Origin: Natronolimnohabitans sp. A-GB9
GTDB lineage: Archaea; Halobacteriota; Halobacteria; Halobacteriales; Natrialbaceae
Length of the DNA stretch: 45,479 nt
Direction: 5' to 3'
Assembly: GCF_030848565.1 (NCBI RefSeq)
Contig: NZ_JAVDDV010000024.1
Coordinates: 1 to 45,479, forward strand
Numbering within the stretch: position 1 is the stretch's first letter; the number at the start of each line of letters is the position of its first letter. Made by a program: the position numbers and the translations under genes. The notes under the pieces were generated by a model. The model did no database searches and was not told the origin of the DNA. It saw only the letters and a list, made by a program, of their open reading frames with translations. Positions 31,536 to 40,088 of the stretch are shown piece after piece.

Positions 31536-32501
31536 TTACGGTTCGATGACGAGCTTGCCGAGGACGCTCTCGTTCATCACGTCGCGGTGGGCCTGTGGCG
31601 CTTCCTCGAGATCGTACGTTCGGGCGAGTTCGATCGACAGCTCGTCGGATTCCATGAGATAGGCGACACCCCGAAGCGGGACGCGCAGGTCCGGCGTATT
31701 GAACATACTCATGAACTGGTAGTTGACGTCCTTCGAACGGGCGGCGCCGTCGTTGGTAAAGCCCGGATCGGGACTGTTCTCGCCGATCCCGACGACGCGA
31801 CAGCCGGTCGCGGCGACGTCGGCGTCGAACTGGAGATAGTCGTCCAGCCGGTGGTCCAGTATCGCGTCGACGCCGCCGTCGGCGGCCTCGAGGACGGCGT
31901 CTGCGAGATCGTCACGCGCGTAGTCGAGGACGGTCCCGGCACCGAGCGCCTCGAGGTCGTCGTGGTACTCCTCCGCGGCGGTCGTGATGACGCGGGCGCT
32001 GACGGCGTCGGCGATCTGGACGGCCGCGTGGCCGACCCCGCCGGAGCCGCCGTGGACGAGACAGTACTCAGCGGGCTCGAGGTCGGCGTGGGCGACCAGC
32101 GCGCGCCAGGCAGTGACGGCGACGACGCCGGCCGCGCCGGCTTCGGTCAGATCAGCATCGTCGGGAAGGGACACGACGCGATCGGTCGGCACCGTCGCGT
32201 ACTCGGCGTAGGCGCCCTGGAAGGAGCCGTTACCGATGCCGGTCCCGAAGACGCGATCGCCCTCGTCGAAGCCTTCGACGTCGTCGCCAGTCTCGGTCAC
32301 GATCCCGGCGAGATCGACGCCGGGCGTGAAGGGGACGTCGACGGGCTCGTAGGAGCCGTCCCGGAAGTAGGTGTCGACGGGGTTGACCCCCGCGGCGGCC
32401 ACCTCGACGAGGAGTTCGTCGGCGTCGGGTTCCGGCCGGTCGACGTCGTCTACCTGCAGTACGTCCGCATCGCCGTGCTCGTGGAGTCGGACAGCGCGCA
32501 T
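31536..32501 (-). CDS. Zinc-independent quinone oxidoreductase (MDR superfamily)
   Basis: This 321-residue protein is a medium-chain dehydrogenase/reductase of the quinone-reductase type. A GroES-like N-terminal domain (ADELLVEVAAAGVNPVDTYF; PFTPGVDLAGIV) lacks the Cys/His ligands of zinc alcohol dehydrogenases. The Rossmann domain binds NAD(P)H through VHGGSGGVGHAAVQIA. It is expected to reduce quinones or enones with NADPH in the cytoplasm. A TATA box 30 nt before ATG 32501 supports the start. Confidence 0.88.
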   Translation of the reverse strand: MRAVRLHEHGDADVLQVDDVDRPEPDADELLVEVAAAGVNPVDTYFRDGSYEPVDVPFTPGVDLAGIVTETGDDVEGFDEGDRVFGTGIGNGSFQGAYAEYATVPTDRVVSLPDDADLTEAGAAGVVAVTAWRALVAHADLEPAEYCLVHGGSGGVGHAAVQIADAVSARVITTAAEEYHDDLEALGAGTVLDYARDDLADAVLEAADGGVDAILDHRLDDYLQFDADVAATGCRVVGIGENSPDPGFTNDGAARSKDVNYQFMSMFNTPDLRVPLRGVAYLMESDELSIELARTYDLEEAPQAHRDVMNESVLGKLVIEP

Positions 32502-32527
32502 CTCGTTGCTACCATGCCCGTAGAGGC

Positions 32528-32534
32528 GTATAAG
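32528..32534 (-). promoter_or_regulatory. TATA box of the quinone oxidoreductase gene
   Basis: CTTATAC on the minus strand is centred about 30 nt before ATG 32501. Confidence 0.45.
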
Positions 32535-32718
32535 GCTACACGTCCCGGCGAGTTCGTGTCAGTACGGGCTTGTCGATCTCGCGATCCTGTCGAGTTCGGT
32601 CGCCAAGCGAGTCCGCTCTTGTATCGGCAAGTCAAACGCTTGTCCGCGCGCTGGCACTCGTCTCGTGTACGATGGGCAATCTGGATATCGATGGCTCCGA
32701 GCTCGAGGACGTCACGGT

Positions 32719-32917
32719 CGCGGGGTCATCTGTCACGGTCCGTGGACGCTGGTCGAGGCAGGCTCGTGGACGGACGGCAGCTGACGTCCGCAACGCCGGT
32801 GGCGAGTGGGTCGACGAAGAGGTCGTCGACGACGGGCTGATCACGAGTCACAACCCCGACGACCTCGAGGCGTTCTGTGAGAGGCTGCTCGAGGAGTTTG
32901 GCGCGACGAATCGGTAA
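32719..32917 (+). pseudogene. DJ-1/PfpI-family protein remnant with frameshifts
   Basis: Three frames each carry a consecutive piece of one PfpI/DJ-1 C-terminal half. [13 protein letters not shown] (nucleophile-elbow Cys and following His, about 32728-32765) is in one frame. [10 protein letters not shown] follows in a second. [20 protein letters not shown] and [20 protein letters not shown], ending at TAA 32915-32917, are in the third. The pieces are in family order, so at least two indels have broken the gene. A short open frame from ATG 32672 to this stop exists but its first 40 residues are out-of-frame translation. No convincing N-terminal half is seen upstream. Confidence 0.8.
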
Positions 32918-32930
32918 CCGATAGCGACGG

Positions 32931-34052
32931 CTATCGGACCGCTTTCGTCGCGTCGTCGATAATCTCGAGGGCGTCTTTCAGGTTCTCCATGCTCGTCGCA
33001 TACGACAGCCGCGCGTAGCCCTCGCCGTTTTCGCCGAAGGCGTCGCCGGGAACGACGACCACGTCGCGCTCGAGGACCTCGTCGACCCACCCCGCAGGGA
33101 CCTTCGGCATCACGTAGAACGCGCCCTGTGGCGTGGGCACCTCGAGACCGGCGTCCTCGAGGCCGTCGAGAACGACGTCACGCCGTTTCTCGAAGGCATC
33201 GACCATCTCCTCGACCGGCTCCTGTGGCCCCGTCAGCGCAGCCTCAGCGGCGTACTGAGCGGGTGCTGAGGCACAGGCCTGCCCGTACTGGTGGACCCGC
33301 AGCATACGTTCGATGCGTCGGTTCGAACCGATCACCCAGCCGAGTCGCCAGCCGGTCATCGAGTAGGTCTTCGAGCAGGCGCTGACGACGACCACGTTGT
33401 CCGTCTCGGCAAACGCCATCGGGGAGTGGTGTTCGCCCTCGAAGACGATCTTCTCGTAGACCTCGTCGGAGAGACAGAGCACGTCGTGTTCGTCGGCGAT
33501 ACGGGCAAACTCACGCATGTCCTCCTCGCTCTGGACGGCTCCGGTCGGGTTGGCGGGACTGTTGACGATGAAGGCGGCGGTGTCGTCGGTGATCTCCTCC
33601 TCGACGGTGGCGGGATCGAGCGTCAGATCGTCGCGTAGCCCGACCGGTTTGGGCGTCCCGTCGGCGATCTTCGTCAGGGCATCGTAGGAGACGAACCCTG
33701 GGTCGGGGAAGATGACCTCCTCGCCGGGGTCGACGTGGGCTTCGATCGCGAGATGCAACGCCTCGCTGCCGCCAGAGGTGGCGATGACGTCCTCGGGATC
33801 GATCTCGAGGCCGTAATCACGGTCGTACTTCGACGCGATCGCCTCCCGAAGGGTCCGGGTCCCCTTGTTCGACGTGTAGGCGTCGGTCTGCCCGGATTCG
33901 ATCGCCTCGATGGCGCCCCGCCGGGCGTGGGCGGGCGTCGGGAAGTCCGGCTGGCCGATCCCGAGGTTGATCGCGTCCTCGCTTGCGGCCTCGAACACTT
34001 CGCGAATCCCGCTGATCGACACCTGCTCGACTCGGTTGGCGAACTCGGTCAT
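32931..34052 (-). CDS. PLP-dependent aminotransferase (aspartate aminotransferase-like)
   Basis: This 373-residue class I/II aminotransferase has INLGIGQPDFPTP and AYTSNKGTRTLREAIASKY near the N-terminus. NSPANPTGAV contains the substrate/PLP Asn, LSDEVYEKIVF the Asp that pairs with the PLP nitrogen, and SACSKTYSMTGWRLGWV the Schiff-base Lys. The Arg of the C-terminal YARLSYAT segment binds the substrate carboxylate. Length and motifs fit the archaeal aspartate/aromatic aminotransferase group (I-gamma). It is convergent to the DJ-1 remnant, which ends 13 bp away. Confidence 0.9.
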   Translation of the reverse strand: MTEFANRVEQVSISGIREVFEAASEDAINLGIGQPDFPTPAHARRGAIEAIESGQTDAYTSNKGTRTLREAIASKYDRDYGLEIDPEDVIATSGGSEALHLAIEAHVDPGEEVIFPDPGFVSYDALTKIADGTPKPVGLRDDLTLDPATVEEEITDDTAAFIVNSPANPTGAVQSEEDMREFARIADEHDVLCLSDEVYEKIVFEGEHHSPMAFAETDNVVVVSACSKTYSMTGWRLGWVIGSNRRIERMLRVHQYGQACASAPAQYAAEAALTGPQEPVEEMVDAFEKRRDVVLDGLEDAGLEVPTPQGAFYVMPKVPAGWVDEVLERDVVVVPGDAFGENGEGYARLSYATSMENLKDALEIIDDATKAVR

Positions 34053-34199
34053 GCCTAAAGGGGTGGGGCCGACCCCGTTAACGCTTGCTGTGTCCGTCGG
34101 TCCCGAGTCACGCTCGAGCGACCGGTGGCCGTGAAATTCGTGTTACGGAGACAGAACGTGACAAAAGGAATTTACGGGTTCTTACACTGGTCAGAACTG

Positions 34200-34856
34200 A
34201 TGACTACCTCTCGACGAACCCTTCTCGCCGCTGGCGTCAGCGGAACGCTTGCGCTAACTGCCGGCTGTCTCGATTTCATCCGTGGCGACGGCCCGCTCGA
34301 ACTGGAGGCCGAACGCGTCGCACCGTCCGAATCGGCCCTCGAGGAGGCCGGTTACGAAGAACACGAGATCGAGCGGGAGACGATCCACGAGCGCGTCGAC
34401 GTCGGCGTCGAGCGTGAGGTCTCCGCGTCGGTCTGGCTCTCGTCGTACGCAACGGAGATCGAATATCAGGGCCACGAACACGACGGCGCGTTCTTCGCTG
34501 CGATTTCGGTCCCGGACGTCTCGGTCGCCGGCTATTCGGCCAACCCGATCGATGGAATGAGCAACGAAGAACTGCTCGAGGAGTTCCACGGTGAACTCGA
34601 CGGTGAGTACGACGCGCCCGACGATCTCTCCCATCGGGAGTCGTTCGGCCTCGACATCCTCGGTGACGGACGCGAGGTCGACGTCTTCGAAGGTGAGACC
34701 GAGCTAGACGGCGAGCGGATCGAAATCGACGTCGTCGTGTCGTCGTTCGCCCACGAGGACGACGTACTGATCTTGCTCGGCAGCTACCCCGCGGCGCTGG
34801 CCGACGAGTCGGTGGCCGCCGAGGAACTGATGGAGTCGGTCGAACACCCCGTCTGA
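34200..34856 (+). CDS. Tat-exported lipoprotein (DUF6517-like)
   Basis: This 218-residue protein starts at ATG 34200. Its signal has twin Arg (TTSRRTLLAAGVSG) and the lipobox LTAGC, so it is exported folded by the Tat route and lipid-anchored outside the cell. The mature part is acidic and beta-rich (WLSSYATEIEYQG, FFAAISVPDVSVAG, DVVVSSFAHEDDVLILLGSY). This matches the haloarchaeal DUF6517 group as I recall it; function is unknown. The upstream extension to 34125 was rejected because it would bury the signal. Confidence 0.82.
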   Translation: MTTSRRTLLAAGVSGTLALTAGCLDFIRGDGPLELEAERVAPSESALEEAGYEEHEIERETIHERVDVGVEREVSASVWLSSYATEIEYQGHEHDGAFFAAISVPDVSVAGYSANPIDGMSNEELLEEFHGELDGEYDAPDDLSHRESFGLDILGDGREVDVFEGETELDGERIEIDVVVSSFAHEDDVLILLGSYPAALADESVAAEELMESVEHPV

Positions 34857-34870
34857 TCGTCTGCTTACGT

Positions 34871-34957
34871 CTGATACGGACTGCTGTACCGCTGTCTCGT
34901 CGAACGGCAGAACAGATCAGCGAATCGGCGGGACGTGACGACAGGGGGTCGTAGAAT
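34871..34957. repeat. Dispersed palindromic repeat, copy 8
   Basis: The copy runs from CTGATACGGACTGCTGTACC to GTGACGACAGGGGGTCGTAG. It starts about 15 bp past the lipoprotein stop. The TGA in the repeat end is in the lipoprotein frame. Confidence 0.6.
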
Positions 34958-35049
34958 GCGGAGCCGAAAGTGCGACTGATTTTCGCCACGCTTCTGACGC
35001 TACTCGAGTCAGGGACTGGACGAAAAATCGACCGGGATAGCGGCGGTCG

Positions 35050-35913
35050 TTAGTAGAACTCGCGAACGAGATCCATGGCGTCGTCGGGCGCGCCCTCGGG
35101 GATCTCGGACATGTCCTCGGTGACGCCGTGTTTCTCGTTGTACGGCACCGAGTTTTCGTCTTTGTACATGACGCCCTGGTACTCCTTCTCACCGTCGAGG
35201 ATGACTTCCTTGGCGGCCTCGTAGTCGGTCGGGTCGTGGCCTTCCTCGTCTAAGTCGACGAGGCTGTCGCGGAAGTAGTCGTAGGTGTCGACGTCGTTGA
35301 ACGTGACACACGGGCTGAACACGTTGACGAAGCCGAAGCCGTCGTGTTCGATCGCTTCCTGGACGATCTCCTGGTGGCGAAGTGCGTCGGAAGCGAACGA
35401 CTGGGCGATAAACGAAGCGCCGGATGCAAGCGCCAGTGCAAGCGGGTTAACCGGCGGCTGCTTCGTCCCTTCGGGGGTCGTCGAGGTTTCGAAGTCAGAT
35501 CGCGAGGTCGGCGAGGCCTGCCCCTTCGTCAGTCCGTAGATACGGTTGTCCATGACACAGTAGGTCATGTCGACGTTCCGTCGGACGGCGTGGACGAAGT
35601 GGCCCGCACCGATCGAGTAGCCGTCACCGTCACCGCCGGCGACCATCACTTCGATGTCCGGGCGGGCGAGTTTGACACCGGTGCCGACCGGGAGCGCACG
35701 GCCGTGGACCCCGTGAAGGGCGTAGCTGTGCATGTAGGTCCCGATCTTGCCGGAACAGCCGATTCCGGCGACCACGAACGTGTTGTCGGGGTCGTTGCCG
35801 GTCTCGGCGAGTGCTTTCATCATGCCGTTCATCGTCCCGAAGTCACCGCACCCGGGACACCACGTCGGCTGCTTGTCGGATTTGAAGTCTGTGAATCGGA
35901 CGTCGGAGCTCAT
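35050..35913 (-). CDS. korB: 2-oxoacid:ferredoxin oxidoreductase, beta subunit
   Basis: This 287-residue ThDP-binding subunit has CPGCGDFGTMNGM near the N-terminus (Cys ligands), GIGCSGKIGTYM, and the ThDP/Mg2+ motif GGDGDGYSIGAGHFVHAVRR followed by VMDNRIYGLTKGQASPTS. With the alpha subunit it oxidatively decarboxylates a 2-oxoacid to an acyl-CoA and reduces ferredoxin. The length, with the 586-residue alpha partner, fits haloarchaeal KorB (2-oxoglutarate) better than PorB (about 312 residues, pyruvate). The ATG overlaps the alpha stop by 4 bp, so translation is coupled. Confidence 0.87.
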   Translation of the reverse strand: MSSDVRFTDFKSDKQPTWCPGCGDFGTMNGMMKALAETGNDPDNTFVVAGIGCSGKIGTYMHSYALHGVHGRALPVGTGVKLARPDIEVMVAGGDGDGYSIGAGHFVHAVRRNVDMTYCVMDNRIYGLTKGQASPTSRSDFETSTTPEGTKQPPVNPLALALASGASFIAQSFASDALRHQEIVQEAIEHDGFGFVNVFSPCVTFNDVDTYDYFRDSLVDLDEEGHDPTDYEAAKEVILDGEKEYQGVMYKDENSVPYNEKHGVTEDMSEIPEGAPDDAMDLVREFY

Positions 35914-37670
35914 TGTGCAGGCACCTCCTCGGAGAGTTTCTGAGTAATCTGTTCGGCGAGTTCGTCCGCCTTGAATCGGACGCCGGTGTACTTGTTGATC
36001 CGCTTCAGACGGGTAAGGGCATCGTGTTCGAGCAGGTCGGCGAACTGCCCCGTCGCGTTACACTCGACGACGATCGTCTCCTCGGCGGCCTCGATCTCGT
36101 CGGTGAGATCCGGTCGCGGGAAGATGTACGGCACCGAGATGACGCGGACGTCGACGCCGTCTTCCTCGAGATAGTCGAGCGCTTCGGCGAGTGCGCCTTC
36201 GTTGGAGCCCCACGTGATGACGAGGTTGTCGGCGTCCTCGTTGCCGAACTCGCGGTACTCCCAGCCCTCTTGTTCTTTGGCGGTCTCGACTTTGCGGTTG
36301 CGCTTGTCGACCTGCTGGACGCGCTCGTCTTCGTCTTCGGTCCGGCGGCCGAGCTCGTCGTGCTCGAGGCCAGTACTCATGTGCGCGCCGTCGGTCGTGC
36401 CGGGGATGGCACGCGGGCTGACGCCGTCGTCGGTGACGGCGTGGGCGCGGAACCGACCCTGTTCGTCGAGCCACTCGTCGACCTCGTCGTCGTCGTCGAC
36501 GAGCTTGCCGCGGTCGATCTCGACCTCGTCCATGTCGAAGGCCTCCGGCGGGAACGTCTGCTCGGTAACCGACATCGCCAGGTCGGAGACCAGAAAGACC
36601 GGCGTCTGGTACTTCTCAGCGAGGTTGAACGCCTCGATGGTCTTCCAGAAACACTCGTCGATCGACGTCGGAGCGACGACAAAGCGTGGGACTTCGCCGT
36701 GGCCGCCGTACAGCGCCATGTTAAGATCGCCCTGTTCCTGTTTCGTCGGCATCCCCGTCGAGGGGCCGGAGCGCTGGACGTCGGCGATGACCAGCGGCGT
36801 CTCACTGGTCGCGACCAGTCCGAACGTCTCGGTCATCAGGTCGACCCCGGCGCCAGACGTCGCGGTCATCGATCGAGCGCCCGCACGTGCGCCACCGAGA
36901 GCCATGTTGATGGCCGACAGTTCGTCTTCGGCCTGCACGACGTGGCCGCCGTAGTCCTCGATCCGGCCCGTCAGATACTCCATGATCGACGTCGCGGGCG
37001 TGATCGGATAGCCGGCGTAGAACCGACAGCCAGCGGCGATCGCGCCCATGCCGATCGCTTCGTTTCCGTTCAGCAGGACGTAGTCGTTGTCGGTCGTCTC
37101 GAGGTTGTACCCGAGATGATCGACGTCGTAGTTCTCCTGGACGTACTCCTGGCCTTTGCGGGCCGCTTCCTTGTTGTTCTCGACGATCTTCGAACCCTTC
37201 CCACCGAAGCGCTTCTCTAAGGATTCGTCGAGGTACTCGACGTCGAACCCGGTGATCTCACAGGCGGCACCGAGCGCGACGATGTTGCGCATGATCGCGC
37301 CGCCGGCCTCCTCGGCCAGCGACTTCAGCGGGACGTCGACTGCGGTCATCTCGTCGGGAATCTCGGCCTCCCAGGAGCGCTCGCCATCGTAGATGATAGC
37401 GCTTCCCTCGTGGAGTTCGTCGAGATTCTCGTCGATTGTCCGCTGGGTCAACGCGACCAGGATGTCCAGTCGGTCGACGACGCTCTGGACTTGGTCGACT
37501 GACGTCCGAATCTTGTAGGCTGTGTAGCCACCGCGGATTCGCGACGCGAAGTCTTTCGACGTGAATACGTGTCGTCCGGCACGGGAGAGTGCCTGAGCGA
37601 AGATCTTTCCGGTGGAGTCGATACCGTCTCCGGCTTCGCCACCGATCGCCCAGTTGAGGTCCTCGGCCAT
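35910..37670 (-). CDS. korA: 2-oxoacid:ferredoxin oxidoreductase, fused gamma-alpha subunit
   Basis: In this 586-residue protein residues 1-190 are the gamma-type domain (LNWAIGGEAGDGIDSTGKIF, SRIRGGYTAYKIR). The rest is the alpha domain, starting NGNEAIGMGAIAAGCRFYAGYPITPATSIMEYL and continuing with RAGARSMTATSGAGVDLMTE, the CoA/ThDP-proximal region. This gamma-alpha fusion is the standard haloarchaeal two-subunit form and lacks a separate delta ferredoxin subunit. The enzyme substitutes for the 2-oxoglutarate dehydrogenase complex in the TCA cycle; pyruvate as substrate is less likely by length. A TATA box lies 26 nt upstream of the ATG. Confidence 0.88.
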   Translation of the reverse strand: MAEDLNWAIGGEAGDGIDSTGKIFAQALSRAGRHVFTSKDFASRIRGGYTAYKIRTSVDQVQSVVDRLDILVALTQRTIDENLDELHEGSAIIYDGERSWEAEIPDEMTAVDVPLKSLAEEAGGAIMRNIVALGAACEITGFDVEYLDESLEKRFGGKGSKIVENNKEAARKGQEYVQENYDVDHLGYNLETTDNDYVLLNGNEAIGMGAIAAGCRFYAGYPITPATSIMEYLTGRIEDYGGHVVQAEDELSAINMALGGARAGARSMTATSGAGVDLMTETFGLVATSETPLVIADVQRSGPSTGMPTKQEQGDLNMALYGGHGEVPRFVVAPTSIDECFWKTIEAFNLAEKYQTPVFLVSDLAMSVTEQTFPPEAFDMDEVEIDRGKLVDDDDEVDEWLDEQGRFRAHAVTDDGVSPRAIPGTTDGAHMSTGLEHDELGRRTEDEDERVQQVDKRNRKVETAKEQEGWEYREFGNEDADNLVITWGSNEGALAEALDYLEEDGVDVRVISVPYIFPRPDLTDEIEAAEETIVVECNATGQFADLLEHDALTRLKRINKYTGVRFKADELAEQITQKLSEEVPAQ

Positions 37671-37691
37671 GTTATCTCGAATCTTGCCTCC

Positions 37692-37699
37692 AATAAATG
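37692..37699 (-). promoter_or_regulatory. TATA box of korAB
   Basis: CATTTATT on the minus strand is centred about 26 nt before ATG 37670, giving a leaderless korA transcript. Confidence 0.5.
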
Positions 37700-38002
37700 A
37701 AAAGGCTTCTGAAAGCCCAATCGGACCGCCGCAATAACGGGGAATATGTCTGGGTACTATATACAGATTTATTAACTGTGATAAAATACAAACGAGGTGT
37801 TTTACGCGCTATCTATGCCGAAATCGGGAACCAACGACACCGTCGAGTAATGATCCGTACACACCACTCTCATTTCTGTCATACTTCTCGTATCTGATTC
37901 CCGACCACGTGTCCGTGTCCCCGGCGAACGAGTCGGTGAATCGTTCGAGCCACGTATCGTGGAACGGAACGCCTTTTCGAACGGCTCTCGAACGCGTTCG
38001 AC
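37700..38002. other. Divergent intergenic region of korAB and flavin reductase
   Basis: No gene is seen in about 300 bp. An AT-rich core (ACTATATACAGATTTATTAA near 37756-37776) contains further TATA-like boxes. Confidence 0.4.
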
Positions 38003-38680
38003 ATGGCAATCGAGGGGACACCAGTCACCGTCGAATCGAGCCGTGAAGTCGGTCCGGACACCGTCGCACTCGAACTCGAGACTCCCGCGGAGTTCGATGC
38101 GCTTCCCGGACAGTTCGTCCTGTTGCGGGCCGTTCCCGGCGACGTCGATCCCGAAGAAACGGAGATCGACGAGGACGACGTCGTCATGCGACACTATACG
38201 CTCTCCTCGCCGGGCGTCGAGGACACCTTCGAGATCACGGTCGGTGTCGATCCCGAGGGCGAACTCTCGCCGTGGCTCGCCGACCTCGAGGGCGGCGAGA
38301 CCGTCCATATCGAGGGTCCGTTCGGGGCGATCACCTACGAGCGCGACGACGACGTCGTCGCCGTCGCGGGCGGACCGGGCGTCGGCCCCGCAGTCGCCAT
38401 CGCCGAAGCAGCCCACGAGTCGGGCCACGACGCCGTCGTCGTCTATCGGGACGACACGCCGGCCCACGAGGAGCGACTCGAGGCCCTCGAAGAAGCCGGC
38501 GCCGACGTCGTCCTCCTCGAGGCGGGCGACGACGAGGGCCTGATCGAGGCGATCGAGACGTACCGCGAGGACGGGCAGGTCTACGCCTTCGGCTTCGACG
38601 ACTTCGTGACGACCGTCGCGGACGCGATCGACGACGCCGGCGGCGACGCCGACGAGGCGCTGATCGAGAACTTCGGGTAA
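38003..38680 (+). CDS. FAD/NAD(P)-binding oxidoreductase (ferredoxin-NADP reductase-like)
   Basis: This 225-residue cytoplasmic flavoprotein has an N-terminal beta-barrel with the FAD motif RHYTLSS (family RxYS/TLS) at about residue 64, and GPFGAITYERDDDVVAVAG leading into the NAD(P) domain (AGGPGVGPAVAIAEAA). The final segment (QVYAFGFDDFVTTVADAI) replaces the usual Cys-Gly box. The closest types are PyrK-like/FNR-like electron-transfer subunits. Its divergent position next to the ferredoxin-reducing KorAB suggests, without proof, that it moves electrons between ferredoxin and NAD(P)H. Confidence 0.82.
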   Translation: MAIEGTPVTVESSREVGPDTVALELETPAEFDALPGQFVLLRAVPGDVDPEETEIDEDDVVMRHYTLSSPGVEDTFEITVGVDPEGELSPWLADLEGGETVHIEGPFGAITYERDDDVVAVAGGPGVGPAVAIAEAAHESGHDAVVVYRDDTPAHEERLEALEEAGADVVLLEAGDDEGLIEAIETYREDGQVYAFGFDDFVTTVADAIDDAGGDADEALIENFG

Positions 38681-38759
38681 CGATCCGCCTCTACTCGACT
38701 GAAGTACAACGCCCGTAGTAAATCGGAATCGTTATTCGACGACCCCCGGACGTCGAACC

Positions 38760-40088
38760 ATGACGAACGAAGCGGACGGCGAGCGCTCGGTCCCTCGCTG
38801 GACACGGTCGCACGCGAAACGCATTGAACGAAGCGACGCGTCGGTCGCCCCCGTGGTCTATCCGCCGGACGAGGAGATGGACCCGGACCTGCACGTCTGG
38901 GACACGTGGTTCCTGCGCGAGCGCGACGGCACGATCGCAGAGATCGACGGCTACCGGGTCGTCTTCTCACTGACGGCGCCAGCCGACCTCCTGCCCGGCA
39001 CGCGCCACGACGTCGCGACGATCCGCTACTTCTACTCCCGGGACGGACGGAACTGGCAGTGTGGCGGACCGGTGTTCGCGGACGACGCGCCGTTCGGCTC
39101 ACGCCAGTGGGCCGGTTCGGCGCTGTACGACGACGGCACGGTCTACGTCTACTATACGGCCGCCGGAACGCGCGGCGAGGACGAACTATCGTACACCCAG
39201 CGCATCGCCGTCGGTGCCGGCGGAACTGTCGAGACCGGGTCGGACGAACTGACGATCGCGGGTCCGTTCGATCACGAGATCCTGCTCGAGCCAGACGGAA
39301 CGATCTACGAACGCGAGAGCCAGGCATGCGGAATGATCTACACCTTCCGCGACCCGTGGTTCTTCGAGGATCCAGCCACCGGCGAGACCTGTCTGTTGTT
39401 CGAAGCCAACACGCCGATCCCGGACCCGGAGGAGGACGACCGGTTCGAGGGCGACCCCTCCCATCTCGAGTTCAACGGCAGCGTCGGCGTCGCCGTCTCG
39501 CCGTCGGGCGATCCGACCGAGTGGGAACTCGACGAGCCGCTGCTGGAAGGCGTGGGAACGAACCAGGAACTCGAGCGACCACACGTGGTCGTCGACGACG
39601 GCCGCTACTACCTGTTTTTCTCCAGTCACGATCACACGTTCGCACCCGGTCTCGAGGGCGTCGACGCGCTCTATGGCTTCGTCGCCGACTCGCTTCGCGG
39701 GGAGTACGTTCCCGTAAACGAGTCCGGCCTGGTGGTTACGAACCCGGCGAGCGCGCCGTTCCAGACCTACTCCTGGGTGGTCTATCCCCACCGCGAGGAG
39801 TTGCTCGTCAGCAGCTTCTTCAACTACTACGATCTGCGGGGTCTCTCGCTGGACGACGTCGCGGAGCTGCCGCCGGCCGAGCAGCAACGCCGATTCGGTG
39901 GCACGCTGGCGCCGACGGTTCGTCTCGACGTCAGCGGGACCGATACGCGCGTGCGCGATGTTCTCGAGCACGGTCATCTGCCGCTCCCTCGAGAGGAACT
40001 TCCGCCGCTGCTGTCGGCGGACCGGGGTTCAGACGACGACGGCGATGGAGACGAGCGAGTACTGAGCTCGCGAAAAGGGGAGTATTAG
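38760..40088 (+). CDS. GH68 family fructosyltransferase / levansucrase-like enzyme
   Basis: This 442-residue five-bladed beta-propeller enzyme of family GH68 has the nucleophile Asp48 in HVWDTWFL, the transition-state stabiliser Asp198 in FRDPWFF, and the acid/base Glu272 in [21 protein letters not shown] and the [14 protein letters not shown] segment complete the family pattern. GH68 enzymes cleave sucrose and either transfer fructose to levan/inulin chains or hydrolyse it. No Sec or Tat signal is visible at the N-terminus ([14 protein letters not shown]), which is unusual for a polymer-forming enzyme and may indicate cytoplasmic sucrose use. Its stop overlaps that of the convergent GH32 gene. 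Confidence 0.9.
   Translation: MTNEADGERSVPRWTRSHAKRIERSDASVAPVVYPPDEEMDPDLHVWDTWFLRERDGTIAEIDGYRVVFSLTAPADLLPGTRHDVATIRYFYSRDGRNWQCGGPVFADDAPFGSRQWAGSALYDDGTVYVYYTAAGTRGEDELSYTQRIAVGAGGTVETGSDELTIAGPFDHEILLEPDGTIYERESQACGMIYTFRDPWFFEDPATGETCLLFEANTPIPDPEEDDRFEGDPSHLEFNGSVGVAVSPSGDPTEWELDEPLLEGVGTNQELERPHVVVDDGRYYLFFSSHDHTFAPGLEGVDALYGFVADSLRGEYVPVNESGLVVTNPASAPFQTYSWVVYPHREELLVSSFFNYYDLRGLSLDDVAELPPAEQQRRFGGTLAPTVRLDVSGTDTRVRDVLEHGHLPLPREELPPLLSADRGSDDDGDGDERVLSSRKGEY

Noticed and set aside
31521-32840. 439-residue plus-strand ORF over the quinone oxidoreductase
   Set aside because: It is antisense to a clear MDR protein; only its last part coincides with the DJ-1 remnant ([10 protein letters not shown]).
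35913-37220. 435-residue plus-strand ORF over korA
   Set aside because: Composition is that of a reverse-complement shadow of an acidic protein (Val/Asp/Leu/Arg repeats), and korA motifs are unambiguous.
37697-37897. 66-residue ORF upstream of the flavin reductase
   Set aside because: It overlaps the korA promoter region and has no recognisable pattern.
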